Shown: positions 26,537-34,608, counted from the stretch's first letter. The stretch is 64,000 nucleotides of DNA from Clostridiales bacterium 38-18 (GCA_001897605.1 MKTL01000001.1:124001-188000); one strand, 5' to 3'. Notes: generated from the sequence alone by a model not told the origin. Numbers and translations are program-made.

Positions 26537-27889
26537 ATGAACGTGAGTAGCGATACTATTAAAGAAAAGTTTTCTAAAGCATCGAGAATTGAACGGTTTC
26601 AAGAGCTAATCAAAATTAAGACCATTTCATATAACGATCCTGAAAAGATAGACTTTGCAGTTTTCAAACAGTTTGAAAATACATTAGCGCAGTTATATCC
26701 TAGCATTCATGCTGCATGTGAAAAAACACATCACGGTCCAACGGGACTGTTATTTCAGCTAAAAGGTCGAGAAGCAGGTGCACCCATTGTACTTATGTCA
26801 CACTACGATGTCGTTCCCGTTAACGAGGAGCTTTGGACTGTGCCTGCATTTGATGCACTGATTAAAGAGGATGCCATCTGGGGCAGGGGAACACTGGACA
26901 CAAAAGGCACTCTTTTTGCCGTCATGGAATCAGTGGAAGAAAATCTCGATCAAGGGTTTGTACCGAAAAACGATATCTATCTTTCTTTTTCAGGAGATGA
27001 AGAAATATCAGGCGATTCGGCACCGAGCATCGTTCGTCATCTAAAATCGCTTGGTATAGAACCAGCACTCGTGTTAGATGAGGGGGGCGCTGTTGTAGAA
27101 GAGGTTTTCCCCGGTCTTAAGAAGCCGTGCGCGCTAATCGGTGTCGGAGAAAAGGGATACTTGGACGTTTCCATCAGCCTTGAAGGGCAAGGCGGCCACT
27201 CATCGGCACCACCGGCACAGACCTTGGTGACGCGACTTGCGAAGGTGCTCATAAAACTGGAGCAATATCCACTTCAGGCGCATTTCACACCGCCAGTGAG
27301 CGATATGTTTAAGACGCTAGGCAAGGAGTCAGAGGGCGTTTACAAATTTATCTTTAAGCATCTTAATGTTTTTGCACCTCTATTAAAATGGTATTTTACA
27401 AAGCAGGGTGGCGAGATGAACGCCATGATTCGCACTACTATTGCACCGACTAAGATGGCGGGCAGTAAAGCCTTTAACGTCATGCCGCCAGTTGCGACAA
27501 TTGGCTTAAACCTTAGAATTTTGGGTACCGATAAAATAGATGACGTGATTGCACACATCAAGAAAGTTAGTGGCGAGCCTGATCTCATCGTGACTGTACA
27601 TGAGCGTCGTGAGGCGTCGCCGGATTCTCCTTCTGACAGCACAGGCTTTAAAAACGTGAAAAATGCAATTGAAGCCGTATGGCCAAATGCAGTGGTATCA
27701 CCTTATTTGATGCTTGCCGGAAGTGATTCAAGACATTTTTGTGAGGTGTCGAAAAACGTGCTTCGCTTCTCAGCGATGGCGCTATCGAAGACCGAAAGGG
27801 GTCTCATTCACAGCAACGACGAACGCATCACCATCAAAGGACTATTAGAAGCAGTGGACTTTTACAAGGCGTTACTTAAACATTATTAA
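26537..27889 (+). CDS. M20-family metallopeptidase (carboxypeptidase-like)
   Basis: Zinc-dependent peptidase/amidohydrolase of 450 residues, PM20D1/carboxypeptidase-S-like. Metal ligands expected for M20 are seen in SHYDVVP (His), GTLDTKG (bridging Asp), SGDEEISG (catalytic and ligand Glu), VLDEGG (Asp) and GSDSRHF (His). The middle dimerisation domain begins near GGHSSAPP. It has no signal peptide, so it would act on imported peptides or acylated amino acids in the cytoplasm, consistent with a transporter operon. GTG 26543 is an alternative start with better spacing to AAAGGGTGG. Confidence 0.9.
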   Translation: MNVSSDTIKEKFSKASRIERFQELIKIKTISYNDPEKIDFAVFKQFENTLAQLYPSIHAACEKTHHGPTGLLFQLKGREAGAPIVLMSHYDVVPVNEELWTVPAFDALIKEDAIWGRGTLDTKGTLFAVMESVEENLDQGFVPKNDIYLSFSGDEEISGDSAPSIVRHLKSLGIEPALVLDEGGAVVEEVFPGLKKPCALIGVGEKGYLDVSISLEGQGGHSSAPPAQTLVTRLAKVLIKLEQYPLQAHFTPPVSDMFKTLGKESEGVYKFIFKHLNVFAPLLKWYFTKQGGEMNAMIRTTIAPTKMAGSKAFNVMPPVATIGLNLRILGTDKIDDVIAHIKKVSGEPDLIVTVHERREASPDSPSDSTGFKNVKNAIEAVWPNAVVSPYLMLAGSDSRHFCEVSKNVLRFSAMALSKTERGLIHSNDERITIKGLLEAVDFYKALLKHY

Positions 27890-27930
27890 GTTATAAATAA
27901 AGTCGTTTAATCAAGTTGGGAGGGGTGTCT

Positions 27931-28551
27931 ATGTGTGGTCGATTTTATCTCGATGCAGACGCGGAATTTTTACTCAATTATTTTAAAATCAAGTATAAAC
28001 CGGCTGTGGACATTCCCAAAGATACAGTATTTCCAGCACAAAGTGCACCCGTAGTGATAGAGCACAAAAGTGAAAGGCGTTTTGGACAGATGAACTGGGG
28101 CTTTAGAAGACCTGAGGATAAAAGGGTCATCTTTAACAGTCGATCAGAGGGCATCTTTGACAAATGGCTGTTTAAAGAGGCTATAAGATCGAAAAGATGT
28201 GTGGTACCAGCCACAGGATTCTATGAATGGAATGCAGAAAAAACAGGCTATTCGGTTGAACTTCCCGATCATGATTTGATGTGCTTTGCAGGGATTTATA
28301 GAAAGCAGCTGGATAAGAATGGCGAAGAAGAATGGGCCTTTAGTATCGTCACAAGAGAGGCGAATGCCGATATGCATCAAATTCATGAACGCATGCCGTT
28401 GATGCTAAAGCCTGAAGAAGTGGATCTTTGGTTAAGTGAAGCAGCGGATGTGTCGGAGATTACCTCAGTTCTTAATGCAGATATTGGGGCGCTATTACTC
28501 TCTTTAAAGGATCAACCTTCAGATCTAGGACAAATTAAACTTGATATTTAA
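27931..28551 (+). CDS. SOS response-associated peptidase, YedK/HMCES-type
   Basis: SRAP-domain protein of 206 residues that shields abasic sites in single-stranded DNA by a covalent thiazolidine link. The mature N-terminus must be cysteine 2: MCGRFYLD is seen directly at ATG 27931, after GGGAGGGG, so the longer TTG-started frame is rejected. Other conserved parts are CVVPATGFYEW and the late histidine in HERMPLML. It probably has its own transcript or follows the M20 gene by 41 bp. Confidence 0.95.
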   Translation: MCGRFYLDADAEFLLNYFKIKYKPAVDIPKDTVFPAQSAPVVIEHKSERRFGQMNWGFRRPEDKRVIFNSRSEGIFDKWLFKEAIRSKRCVVPATGFYEWNAEKTGYSVELPDHDLMCFAGIYRKQLDKNGEEEWAFSIVTREANADMHQIHERMPLMLKPEEVDLWLSEAADVSEITSVLNADIGALLLSLKDQPSDLGQIKLDI

Positions 28552-28559
28552 GTCCTGTC

Positions 28560-28588
28560 TTGACAACTTAAAATGCATTTGTTATGAT
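28560..28588 (+). promoter_or_regulatory. promoter of the T-box/aspS transcript
   Basis: TTGACA (28560-28565), a 17-bp spacer and TATGAT (28583-28588), immediately upstream of the T-box leader. Confidence 0.85.
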
Positions 28589-28601
28589 ACTGCCAATACC
28601 A

Positions 28602-28817
28602 ATGATCGAAAGAGTACATCTAACAGAGCTTAAGCGAGTGAGGGAGTGGTGTGAGCCTCATAGTGAAACGAGATGGAAAGACATTCGTAAGGTGCATTTT
28701 TGAAAAGAGTAGAAAATGCCGTAACCCACGTTATAGGGATTAAAGGACTTTTGTTAAAGTAGGATGGTACCGTGAAGACACCTTCGCTCCTATATGGGGC
28801 GGAGGTTTTATTTTTTT
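28602..28817 (+). ncRNA. T-box riboswitch, Asn (AAC) specifier
   Basis: Full T-box leader. The basal helix CATCT (28617-28621) pairs with AGATG (28671-28675). Directly before AGATG is AAC followed by a purine (28667-28670), the position of the specifier codon. The AGTGAGGGAGTGGTGTGAGCC part fits Stem I. AGGATGGTACCGTG (28761-28774) is the T-box sequence that pairs with the uncharged tRNA acceptor end. The terminator stem is 28781-28790 with 28796-28805, then a T-tract. Uncharged tRNA-Asn would allow read-through. Confidence 0.9.
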
Positions 28818-28879
28818 GGTATTGCCCACATGCAAAGGCATACAATTTTAAAATTTTGTAGTCGTCATGTGATTTAACA

Positions 28880-28947
28880 ATAGTTGAAATAGGGTGGCAC
28901 CGCGTATTCGTACGCCCCTTGAACAGTCGTTCGAGGGGTGTTTTTTT
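28880..28947 (+). ncRNA. second, truncated T-box (antiterminator/terminator part only)
   Basis: AGGGTGGCACCGCG (28891-28904) is a canonical T-box sequence, followed by a 13-bp terminator stem (28912-28924 with 28929-28941) and seven T residues. Only about 70 bases separate it from the first terminator and no Stem I or specifier loop is visible there. Confidence 0.8.
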
Positions 28948-28969
28948 AGCCATAATCTCATTGTGGTAA
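28945..28969 (+). repeat. short relative of the 59-bp dispersed repeat, copy C
   Basis: TTTAGCCATAATCTCATTGTGGTAA resembles the first hairpin of copies A and B. The stem is CCATAA-TCTCA-TTGTGG, where the C-to-T change still pairs (U-G). It also starts in the T-tract of a terminator. Confidence 0.65.
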
Positions 28970-29004
28970 TCCCCTCATACAAAAGTAAAGAGAGGAGAAA
29001 CGAT

Positions 29005-30465
29005 ATGAAAGAAGTAATGGAAATGAAAGAAACGAAAGAAACGAAAGAAACAAAAGAAACAAAAGAAACAAAAGAAACAATAGAAATGAAAGAATCGAAT
29101 GTGCTAAAACGAAGTTTAATAAACAGTCTTAAGGAACCGGTAACTGAAAGTGAGCACAACCTGTTTGTGGCGAAATCAGAATCAAACTCAAACTCTGAAT
29201 TAATTGTTAACACTGATGAAACTATATGCTTGATGGGCTGGGTACATCGAATCAAACGCCTAAAAACCGTTGTGTTTATTATTTTAAGAGACCGCACTGG
29301 GCTAGTCCAATGCGCCTTTGCACCGGAGTTAATTGAACCTCTTGAATTAACACTGGAAACCGTCATATGCTTAACGGGTAAAAAAGTGAAAGGTAAAAAT
29401 GACTATGCTGACTTCGAAATTGCAGGTGAGCGCATAGAAGTTTTAAACCCTGCAGCTGGCGAACTGCCTGTAGCAGTAAACGGTAAAGAGATAGAGGTTC
29501 AGCTGGAAACCCTACTCAAGCATCGTGTTCTCGGTCTTAGACATCCGAAGGAACAAGCGATATTTAAAATTCAAAGCCTCATCGGAGAAGGTTTCAGAAA
29601 GTTTTTAAGCACACAAGGCTTTACTGAGATTCACTCACCTAAATTAGTGAAGGAAGGCGCTGAAGGCGGTGCAAATGTCTTTAAGTTAGACTATTTTGGT
29701 GAAACTGCGTATCTTGCACAAAGTCCACAATTTTATAAGCAAATGATGGTGATCTCAGGTATGGAACGCGTCTTTGAAGTGGGGTCTGTCTTTAGAGCAG
29801 AGGCGCACAGTACCAGTCGCCATCTGAACGAATATGTCAGCCTTGACTTAGAAATGGGTTTCATCTTTCATGAAGACGAATTAATGAGGCTTGAAACAGA
29901 GCTTTTAAGATCTATAATGAGCAGTCTTAAAGAAAATGGTAATAATGAACTTTCAATATTAGAGGTGACACTACCTGAAGTACCAGATGAAATCCCTCAT
30001 ATGAAACTCTCTGAAGCGATCGCAATCTTGAAAGAAAACTATGGTAAAACCGAGCTGGAAGGTGACCTAGACCCTGAAGGCGAAAAGTTAATCAGTCAAT
30101 ACATTTATGAGACGACTGGATCAGAATTTGTGTTCTTAACCCACTATCCAAAACGAAAAAGACCAATGTATACGATGCCTTGTGGTGAGGAAGAGACCCA
30201 CAGCTTTGACTTACTGTTTAGAGGAATGGAGATCACAACAGGAGGCAGAAGGATTCACCGTTTAGACATGCTCATCCAATCCATGAGAGAAAAGGGCTTA
30301 GATCCTGAGCAGTACGAGAGCTATCTGGAAGCCTTTAAATATGGTGCGCCACCTCATGGGGGACTAGCGATTGGACTTGAAAGATTGACTGCGCTTTTAC
30401 TTGGCTTTAGCAATGTAAGACGCACTTCCTTATTCCCAAGGGATGGACAACGATTGGTGCCATAG
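29005..30465 (+). CDS. aspS: archaeal-type aspartyl-tRNA synthetase, probably non-discriminating (Asp-tRNA-Asn forming)
   Basis: Class IIb aminoacyl-tRNA synthetase of 486 residues: a variable tail (1-60), the anticodon-binding OB-fold (from about 70, GWVHRIKRL), then the catalytic core. QSPQFYKQMM is the AspRS form of that motif; AsnRS would have a different sequence there. Motif 2 is FRAEAHSTSRHLNE and motif 3 GGLAIGLERL. The T-box ahead reads Asn, so the enzyme probably charges tRNA-Asn with Asp for GatCAB amidation, as known for an AspRS2 in Clostridium acetobutylicum. Residues 7-31 are a (KET)n repeat. ATG 29005 follows GAGAGGAG. Confidence 0.88.
   Translation: MKEVMEMKETKETKETKETKETKETIEMKESNVLKRSLINSLKEPVTESEHNLFVAKSESNSNSELIVNTDETICLMGWVHRIKRLKTVVFIILRDRTGLVQCAFAPELIEPLELTLETVICLTGKKVKGKNDYADFEIAGERIEVLNPAAGELPVAVNGKEIEVQLETLLKHRVLGLRHPKEQAIFKIQSLIGEGFRKFLSTQGFTEIHSPKLVKEGAEGGANVFKLDYFGETAYLAQSPQFYKQMMVISGMERVFEVGSVFRAEAHSTSRHLNEYVSLDLEMGFIFHEDELMRLETELLRSIMSSLKENGNNELSILEVTLPEVPDEIPHMKLSEAIAILKENYGKTELEGDLDPEGEKLISQYIYETTGSEFVFLTHYPKRKRPMYTMPCGEEETHSFDLLFRGMEITTGGRRIHRLDMLIQSMREKGLDPEQYESYLEAFKYGAPPHGGLAIGLERLTALLLGFSNVRRTSLFPRDGQRLVP
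29023..29097 (+). repeat. 9-bp tandem repeat coding (Lys-Glu-Thr)n in aspS
   Basis: About eight units of AAAGAAAC(G/A)-type sequence give KETKETKETKET followed by degenerate units (IEM, KES). Confidence 0.9.
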
Positions 30466-30477
30466 TAAAAATATTAA

Positions 30478-30521
30478 AAGGCTTCAAAACGATTCCTTTG
30501 ACAAAATCGTTTTGAAGCCTT
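30478..30521. terminator. terminator after aspS
   Basis: A perfect 17-bp stem (30478-30494 with 30505-30521) begins just after the aspS stop. It is symmetrical enough to serve the convergent ABC operon on the minus strand as well. Confidence 0.75.
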
Positions 30522-30607
30522 ATTTATTAGTTGTTCATGAGATCATTTAAAACTAAATGAATCATCAAATACTGAGTGACCATAGTGTGACTTAATTTGA
30601 CAAAATA

Positions 30608-31300
30608 TCAAAATATCTTAGAGAAATCACTAAAGATACGACCATCTTTGATTTCAATGATTCGATCGGTTTTCTCAGCGATGCGACGATCATGAGTGAT
30701 GATGACGAAGGTCGTGTTATAGGTTTTATGAATTTCTCTTAGAAGTTCGTAAACCTGTTCCGTTGTCTCACTATCCAGATTACCAGTAGGCTCATCTGCG
30801 AGAATTAACTTGGGTTGATTAATCAGCGACCTTGCAATAGCAGTTCTTTGTTGCTGACCACCAGACATATTGCCAGCGAGATTGTTTTTAACCTTAGTCA
30901 AGCCTACTAGCTCAAGCAACTCCTCTGCACGATCGTTAAGTTTCTTATCGATTTTCTTGCCTTTGATATAGTAAGGCATCAGTACATTCTCTAGTGCTGT
31001 AAATTCAGGTAAAAGATAATGAAACTGAAACACAAAACCTATGGTTTGATTTCTCAGTTTTGCCAGTGCATTGGCCTTCATCTTGGACGTCTCGATACCA
31101 TCTATCAAAACCTGACCATTTGAGGGTTTATCTAAGGTGCCAATCAGGTTGAGTAGTGTACTTTTCCCACTCCCTGAAGCACCGATAATGCCATTAAACG
31201 AGCCCTGTGCAATGTTTAGATCGACCTCGTGTAAAACTTTGGTCTTAACAGATGTGCCATATATTTTAGAAACTTGTCTGAGTTCAATTAAATTAGCCAT
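30608..31300 (-). CDS. ABC transporter ATP-binding protein, LolD/MacB-type
   Basis: ATPase subunit of 230 residues. Walker A GASGSGKSTLLN, Q-loop QFHYLLPEF, signature LAGNMSGGQQQRTAIARSL, Walker B LILADEPTGNLD and the switch histidine in IITHDRR are all present. The sequence belongs to the MacB/LolD/FtsE class that powers exporters or extraction of membrane-bound substrates. Its start overlaps the permease gene by 8 bp. It is the last gene of a three-gene operon. Confidence 0.92.
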   Translation of the reverse strand: MANLIELRQVSKIYGTSVKTKVLHEVDLNIAQGSFNGIIGASGSGKSTLLNLIGTLDKPSNGQVLIDGIETSKMKANALAKLRNQTIGFVFQFHYLLPEFTALENVLMPYYIKGKKIDKKLNDRAEELLELVGLTKVKNNLAGNMSGGQQQRTAIARSLINQPKLILADEPTGNLDSETTEQVYELLREIHKTYNTTFVIITHDRRIAEKTDRIIEIKDGRIFSDFSKIF

Positions 31301-32459
31301 TTTTAATTACCTCCATTGGTGAGAGTTTGCGAGATTTAAGAGCTGGGATTAATGAAGCGGTCGTTGAGGCAATAACTGCAATTGCACCTGAGAGGGCGAT
31401 AAAGCTTGGACTAATCAAAATAGGGACAACCGGTGTGCCATCTGGATTAAGTGCAAACGTTGTAAATGAATAAAGCAAACCAAAGCCAAATAAGATGCCC
31501 AGTACAGCACCGCCTAATCCAAGTAAAACCCCCTGAGATAAGAAGATGGTACTCGCCATCGCATCATTGATTCCCATCGCTTTGAGGATACCAAGCTGTC
31601 TAGACTTTTGCATCACTGAGATCGCAAGGACACTTGCGATGCCTAGGACGACAGAGATTACCACAAACACTTGAATCATCAAGCTTGAGGTGCTTTGTCC
31701 ACTGAGACCACTCAAGAGCTGTTCGTTTTGTGATTTCCAATCAACGACCTTAATATCGCTGTTGTTTATGTTGCTCGCAATCGTCGCACTGACCTGATCT
31801 GCATCAAAGGGTGCTTCAATTTGTAGTTCGATCTCACTGACTTGATCATCGGTATAGCCAGTTATATCTCGCGCCAAGGCCTTAGTACCTAGCACCCAAG
31901 ACTGGTTAATCGCTGCAACTTTTAGATCAAACACACCTGCGATAGTAGCGTTTACAGTAGTACCATCCACTGAGAGGAGTTTGATGGTGTCTCCTTTGCT
32001 TAGATCAAACGCGTCAGCAATGCCTTTTCCAATGATCACTTCATGATCATTAGCTGGTAACTGTGAGTTTGCATCTAGTCTTTCATCAAACTTATAGATA
32101 GCGTTTGAGAGGTTAAAATCAAATCCTCGAACGACAACTTGCTCACTACGATCTCCTGTTTTAATAAAAGCACCGACGGTGATAGAATCTGAAAGTGAGG
32201 TGATTGTAGCATCCGAATTTTTTACAGATTGGATGAGCTGCTGACTCTTATCCATAGGCGTATTTTTTTCGCTCGCGCTGATGGTAATGTGCGGAGAACT
32301 TCCAATCGTTGCATCTAACAAGCTTGCTTGTAAGCCTTGAATTAAAGAACCAATAAAAATTTGTACGGAGATACCGATAGCAATCCCAAGAAGAATTAAA
32401 AAAGTTTGTCCTTTATTGGATAATAGGAATCTTAAGGCGATTCTGAAGGAGAGTCTCAT
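31293..32459 (-). CDS. FtsX/MacB-type ABC transporter permease
   Basis: Permease of 388 residues with one N-terminal helix (ALRFLLSNKGQTFLILLGIAIG), a large extracytoplasmic MacB-like domain (about 45-265) and three C-terminal helices, ending SLIPALKSRKLSPMEVIKNG, the usual FtsX-type close. It would work as a dimer with the ATPase encoded next. The substrate is not known. Its start overlaps the stop of the cobalamin-binding gene by 4 bp, so the three genes are translationally coupled. Confidence 0.9.
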   Translation of the reverse strand: MRLSFRIALRFLLSNKGQTFLILLGIAIGISVQIFIGSLIQGLQASLLDATIGSSPHITISASEKNTPMDKSQQLIQSVKNSDATITSLSDSITVGAFIKTGDRSEQVVVRGFDFNLSNAIYKFDERLDANSQLPANDHEVIIGKGIADAFDLSKGDTIKLLSVDGTTVNATIAGVFDLKVAAINQSWVLGTKALARDITGYTDDQVSEIELQIEAPFDADQVSATIASNINNSDIKVVDWKSQNEQLLSGLSGQSTSSLMIQVFVVISVVLGIASVLAISVMQKSRQLGILKAMGINDAMASTIFLSQGVLLGLGGAVLGILFGFGLLYSFTTFALNPDGTPVVPILISPSFIALSGAIAVIASTTASLIPALKSRKLSPMEVIKNG

Positions 32460-33118
32460 AATAGTCCCTCCTTTACGTCTTTCAAATCTTCAAAAGAAGT
32501 GATAAAGTAATCCACGGACAGTTGTTTAAAAACATTATTGCTACTGTTGACAGCATAACCACCGATAGCAAGTTTAAACTGTCTAGGAGTGAACTTGGCG
32601 TCTAGAGATTCCGCAAGCTTGTGGAGCTGTGTTAAATGATAATAGCTGGTAATACTGATACAAACCAGATTAGGTTGAATGGATGCAATTGCATCTTCAA
32701 TTTCATGATCGGGTGTATTTGCACCAATAAACAAAGTATCAAATCCAAGTATTTCTAAAAAGTCTTGTACCATTCGGGCACCAAGGTCGTGATATTCCTC
32801 TGAAAGACAGAGAACGACAGCTTTTAAAGTCGGTGTATTATTACCAATATCATTTTTTTCCTTTTGTACATATGGATAACTAATTTCTATGACTGAGCGT
32901 ACGATATTGCTCATGACATGCTCTTGCCAAATTGGAATACTTTGGCTTTTATTATTACTCGCAATTTCCGATAAACCCTTTGCCAAGTAATTTTCATAAA
33001 GGTCGACGATAGTGACCTGTCCACTTTCCAAGAGGGACATCGACTGAGCAACGACTGCATTTTTATCAAATTGATGAAGCGCATTTAAAAACTCTGAATA
33101 ATTTTTTTGATAGGACAT
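32456..33118 (-). CDS. stand-alone cobalamin-binding protein (B12-binding-2 plus B12-binding)
   Basis: Protein of 220 residues with a helical cap domain (about 1-90) and a Rossmann-like B12-binding domain (about 95-215). EYHDLG matches the [D/E]xHxxG motif giving the lower axial histidine of the cobalt. The cap has the EH pair (WQEHVMS) but lacks the tryptophan expected nine residues earlier in CarH-like light sensors. There is no methyltransferase or DNA-binding domain. It heads an operon with a MacB-type exporter, so a sensory or regulatory role is more likely than catalysis; this is inference. Confidence 0.85.
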   Translation of the reverse strand: MSYQKNYSEFLNALHQFDKNAVVAQSMSLLESGQVTIVDLYENYLAKGLSEIASNNKSQSIPIWQEHVMSNIVRSVIEISYPYVQKEKNDIGNNTPTLKAVVLCLSEEYHDLGARMVQDFLEILGFDTLFIGANTPDHEIEDAIASIQPNLVCISITSYYHLTQLHKLAESLDAKFTPRQFKLAIGGYAVNSSNNVFKQLSVDYFITSFEDLKDVKEGLL

Positions 33119-33228
33119 CTGCGATTGCCTCCTTAGTATTTTGAATATCTATACCCGTAGAAACAATGAATTAACAGCTTTAAGCAAAAAAATGAACGCG
33201 ATTCATAAAAAAACTTTTATGCAAATTA

Positions 33229-33256
33229 TTGACATATGCCGAAAACGTTTTATACT
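33229..33256 (+). promoter_or_regulatory. promoter of the Cys/His-rich protein and Mrp operon
   Basis: TTGACA (33229-33234), a 16-bp spacer and TATACT (33251-33256), 28 bp before the start codon. It lies in the divergent region shared with the cobalamin-binding gene. Confidence 0.75.
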
Positions 33257-33284
33257 TAGTTTAGAAAACAATTAGGAGGTTACT

Positions 33285-33545
33285 ATGCCAAATAGAGACG
33301 GAACAGGACCAAAACAAGGAGGATGCTGTGGCGGTCACGGACATCACAAGGGCGCTCAAGGCGTACAAATAGAAGGTGAAAAACGCGGCGGATGTTGTGG
33401 CGGCGGTAAAGGTCACGGCGAAGGCCATGGTCACGGACAAGGACATGCACATGGCAAGCAAGGCTGCTGTGGTAGTTCTGAATCGAATGAAACAGAAGAA
33501 ACTACTGAAGATGAAACTGAAGTGGTAGGACAGTGCTGTCAATAA
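33285..33545 (+). CDS. Cys/His/Gly-rich small protein with MPNRDGTGP start
   Basis: An 86-residue protein that begins MPNRDGTGP, a start shared by small proteins found near Mrp ATPases and NifX-like genes in anaerobes. The body has four cysteine pairs (CC) and clusters of His-Gly (GHGHHKG, GHGEGHGHGQGHAHG), then an acidic stretch and a final QCCQ. This composition points to metal binding or metal delivery. AGGAGG precedes the start. It lies 32 bp upstream of the Mrp-type ATPase. Confidence 0.85.
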   Translation: MPNRDGTGPKQGGCCGGHGHHKGAQGVQIEGEKRGGCCGGGKGHGEGHGHGQGHAHGKQGCCGSSESNETEETTEDETEVVGQCCQ

Positions 33546-33577
33546 TCGAATCGTAAATGGATAAACAGGAGGCAATA

Positions 33578-34384
33578 ATGAGCAATCAAGGTCTAGGTGT
33601 TGCTAAACCTCATGATTTTAGTAAGATAAAAAGAGTGATAGGCGTTGTAAGTGGTAAAGGTGGTGTTGGTAAGTCACTGGTGACATCACTTATGGCAGTA
33701 GAGATGAACCGTAGAGGACACAAAACCGCTATTTTAGATGCGGATATTACGGGTCCATCCATTCCTAAAAGCTTTGGTGTAACAGAGAAAGCTAGCTCTA
33801 ATGAACTAGGCATCATGCCAGTTGAATCACGTATGGGCATTAAGTTAATGTCGATTAACTTACTGTTAGCCAACGATACAGATCCAGTTGTATGGAGAGG
33901 CCCAATGATAGGTGGTGCTGTTAAGCAGTTCTGGACAGATGTCGTTTGGGGTGATGTGGATTATATGTTTGTCGATATGCCACCAGGAACGGGTGACGTA
34001 GCGTTAACTGTACTACAAAATCTGCCTGTTGATGGTATGATTATCGTCACAACGCCACAGGATCTAGTCTCTATGATCGTCGCTAAAGCAGTAAAAATGG
34101 CGAGCATGATGAATGTGCCTATCCTTGGACTCGTTGAAAACATGTCGTATTTCAAATGTCCTGACTGTGATAAAGAGCATCTTATTTTCGGTGAAAGCCA
34201 GTCAGAAGCAGTTGCAAAAGAACACAATTTAGAAGTACTTGCTAAGCTCCCAATTGACCCTAAAAATGCTGCAGCATGTGATAAGGGTATGGTAGAATTG
34301 CTTGACACAGAAGCACTTGTACCATTTGCAGAGATGATTGAAGCAATGAAAGGCAGTCGCTTCCTCGTGGATATTCAATTTTAA
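33578..34384 (+). CDS. mrp: Mrp/ApbC/NBP35-type P-loop ATPase (iron-sulfur cluster carrier)
   Basis: ATPase of 268 residues in the Mrp/ApbC family, which carries and delivers iron-sulfur clusters. The deviant Walker A GVVSGKGGVGKS lies near residue 25, then DADITGPSIPKSFG, the MPPGTGD motif, and the cluster-binding CPDC in YFKCPDCDKEH near residue 195. AGGAGG before ATG 33578 decides the start over an in-frame ATG at 33557. Operon with a cysteine/histidine-rich protein. Confidence 0.93.
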   Translation: MSNQGLGVAKPHDFSKIKRVIGVVSGKGGVGKSLVTSLMAVEMNRRGHKTAILDADITGPSIPKSFGVTEKASSNELGIMPVESRMGIKLMSINLLLANDTDPVVWRGPMIGGAVKQFWTDVVWGDVDYMFVDMPPGTGDVALTVLQNLPVDGMIIVTTPQDLVSMIVAKAVKMASMMNVPILGLVENMSYFKCPDCDKEHLIFGESQSEAVAKEHNLEVLAKLPIDPKNAAACDKGMVELLDTEALVPFAEMIEAMKGSRFLVDIQF

Positions 34385-34399
34385 ATGGTATTGAACAAT

Positions 34400-34528
34400 T
34401 AATGTGAGCATAAATAACTCTCTCCAGAGGGCCGGTCCTCGGCTGGTCGTAATCTTCGATTACTGCTCGCCTATGCATCCTAGTATGCACTGCGGAGCCT
34501 CCTACGAGAGTTATTTATGCTCACATTA
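34400..34528. repeat. 129-bp element with 23-bp perfect terminal inverted repeats (MITE-like or structured RNA)
   Basis: The first 23 bp (34400-34422, starting TAATGTGAGC) are the exact reverse complement of the last 23 (34506-34528). The 83-bp core is GC-richer than its surroundings and folds into further hairpins: GCCG/CGGC, GTAATC-TTC-GATTAC inside GGC/GCC, and TGCAT-CCTAGT-ATGCA. The ends read TA on both sides, as expected for TA-targeting elements. No protein is coded. Confidence 0.7.
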
Positions 34529-34560
34529 TCTGAATATCATTTTGTTTAATATTTACAACA

Positions 34561-34608
34561 AAAGGAGATATAACACATCTAATACAATTGATGTGTTATA
34601 TCTCCTTT
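34561..34608. terminator. bidirectional terminator between mrp and the two-component operon
   Basis: A perfect 19-bp stem (34561-34579 with 34590-34608) and a 10-base loop lie between two convergent genes. Confidence 0.7.

Noticed and set aside
28848-29366. Minus-strand reading frame with a valine/serine repeat opposite aspS
   Set aside because: It is the complement of the KET tandem repeat and the T-box; no ribosome-binding site or protein features.
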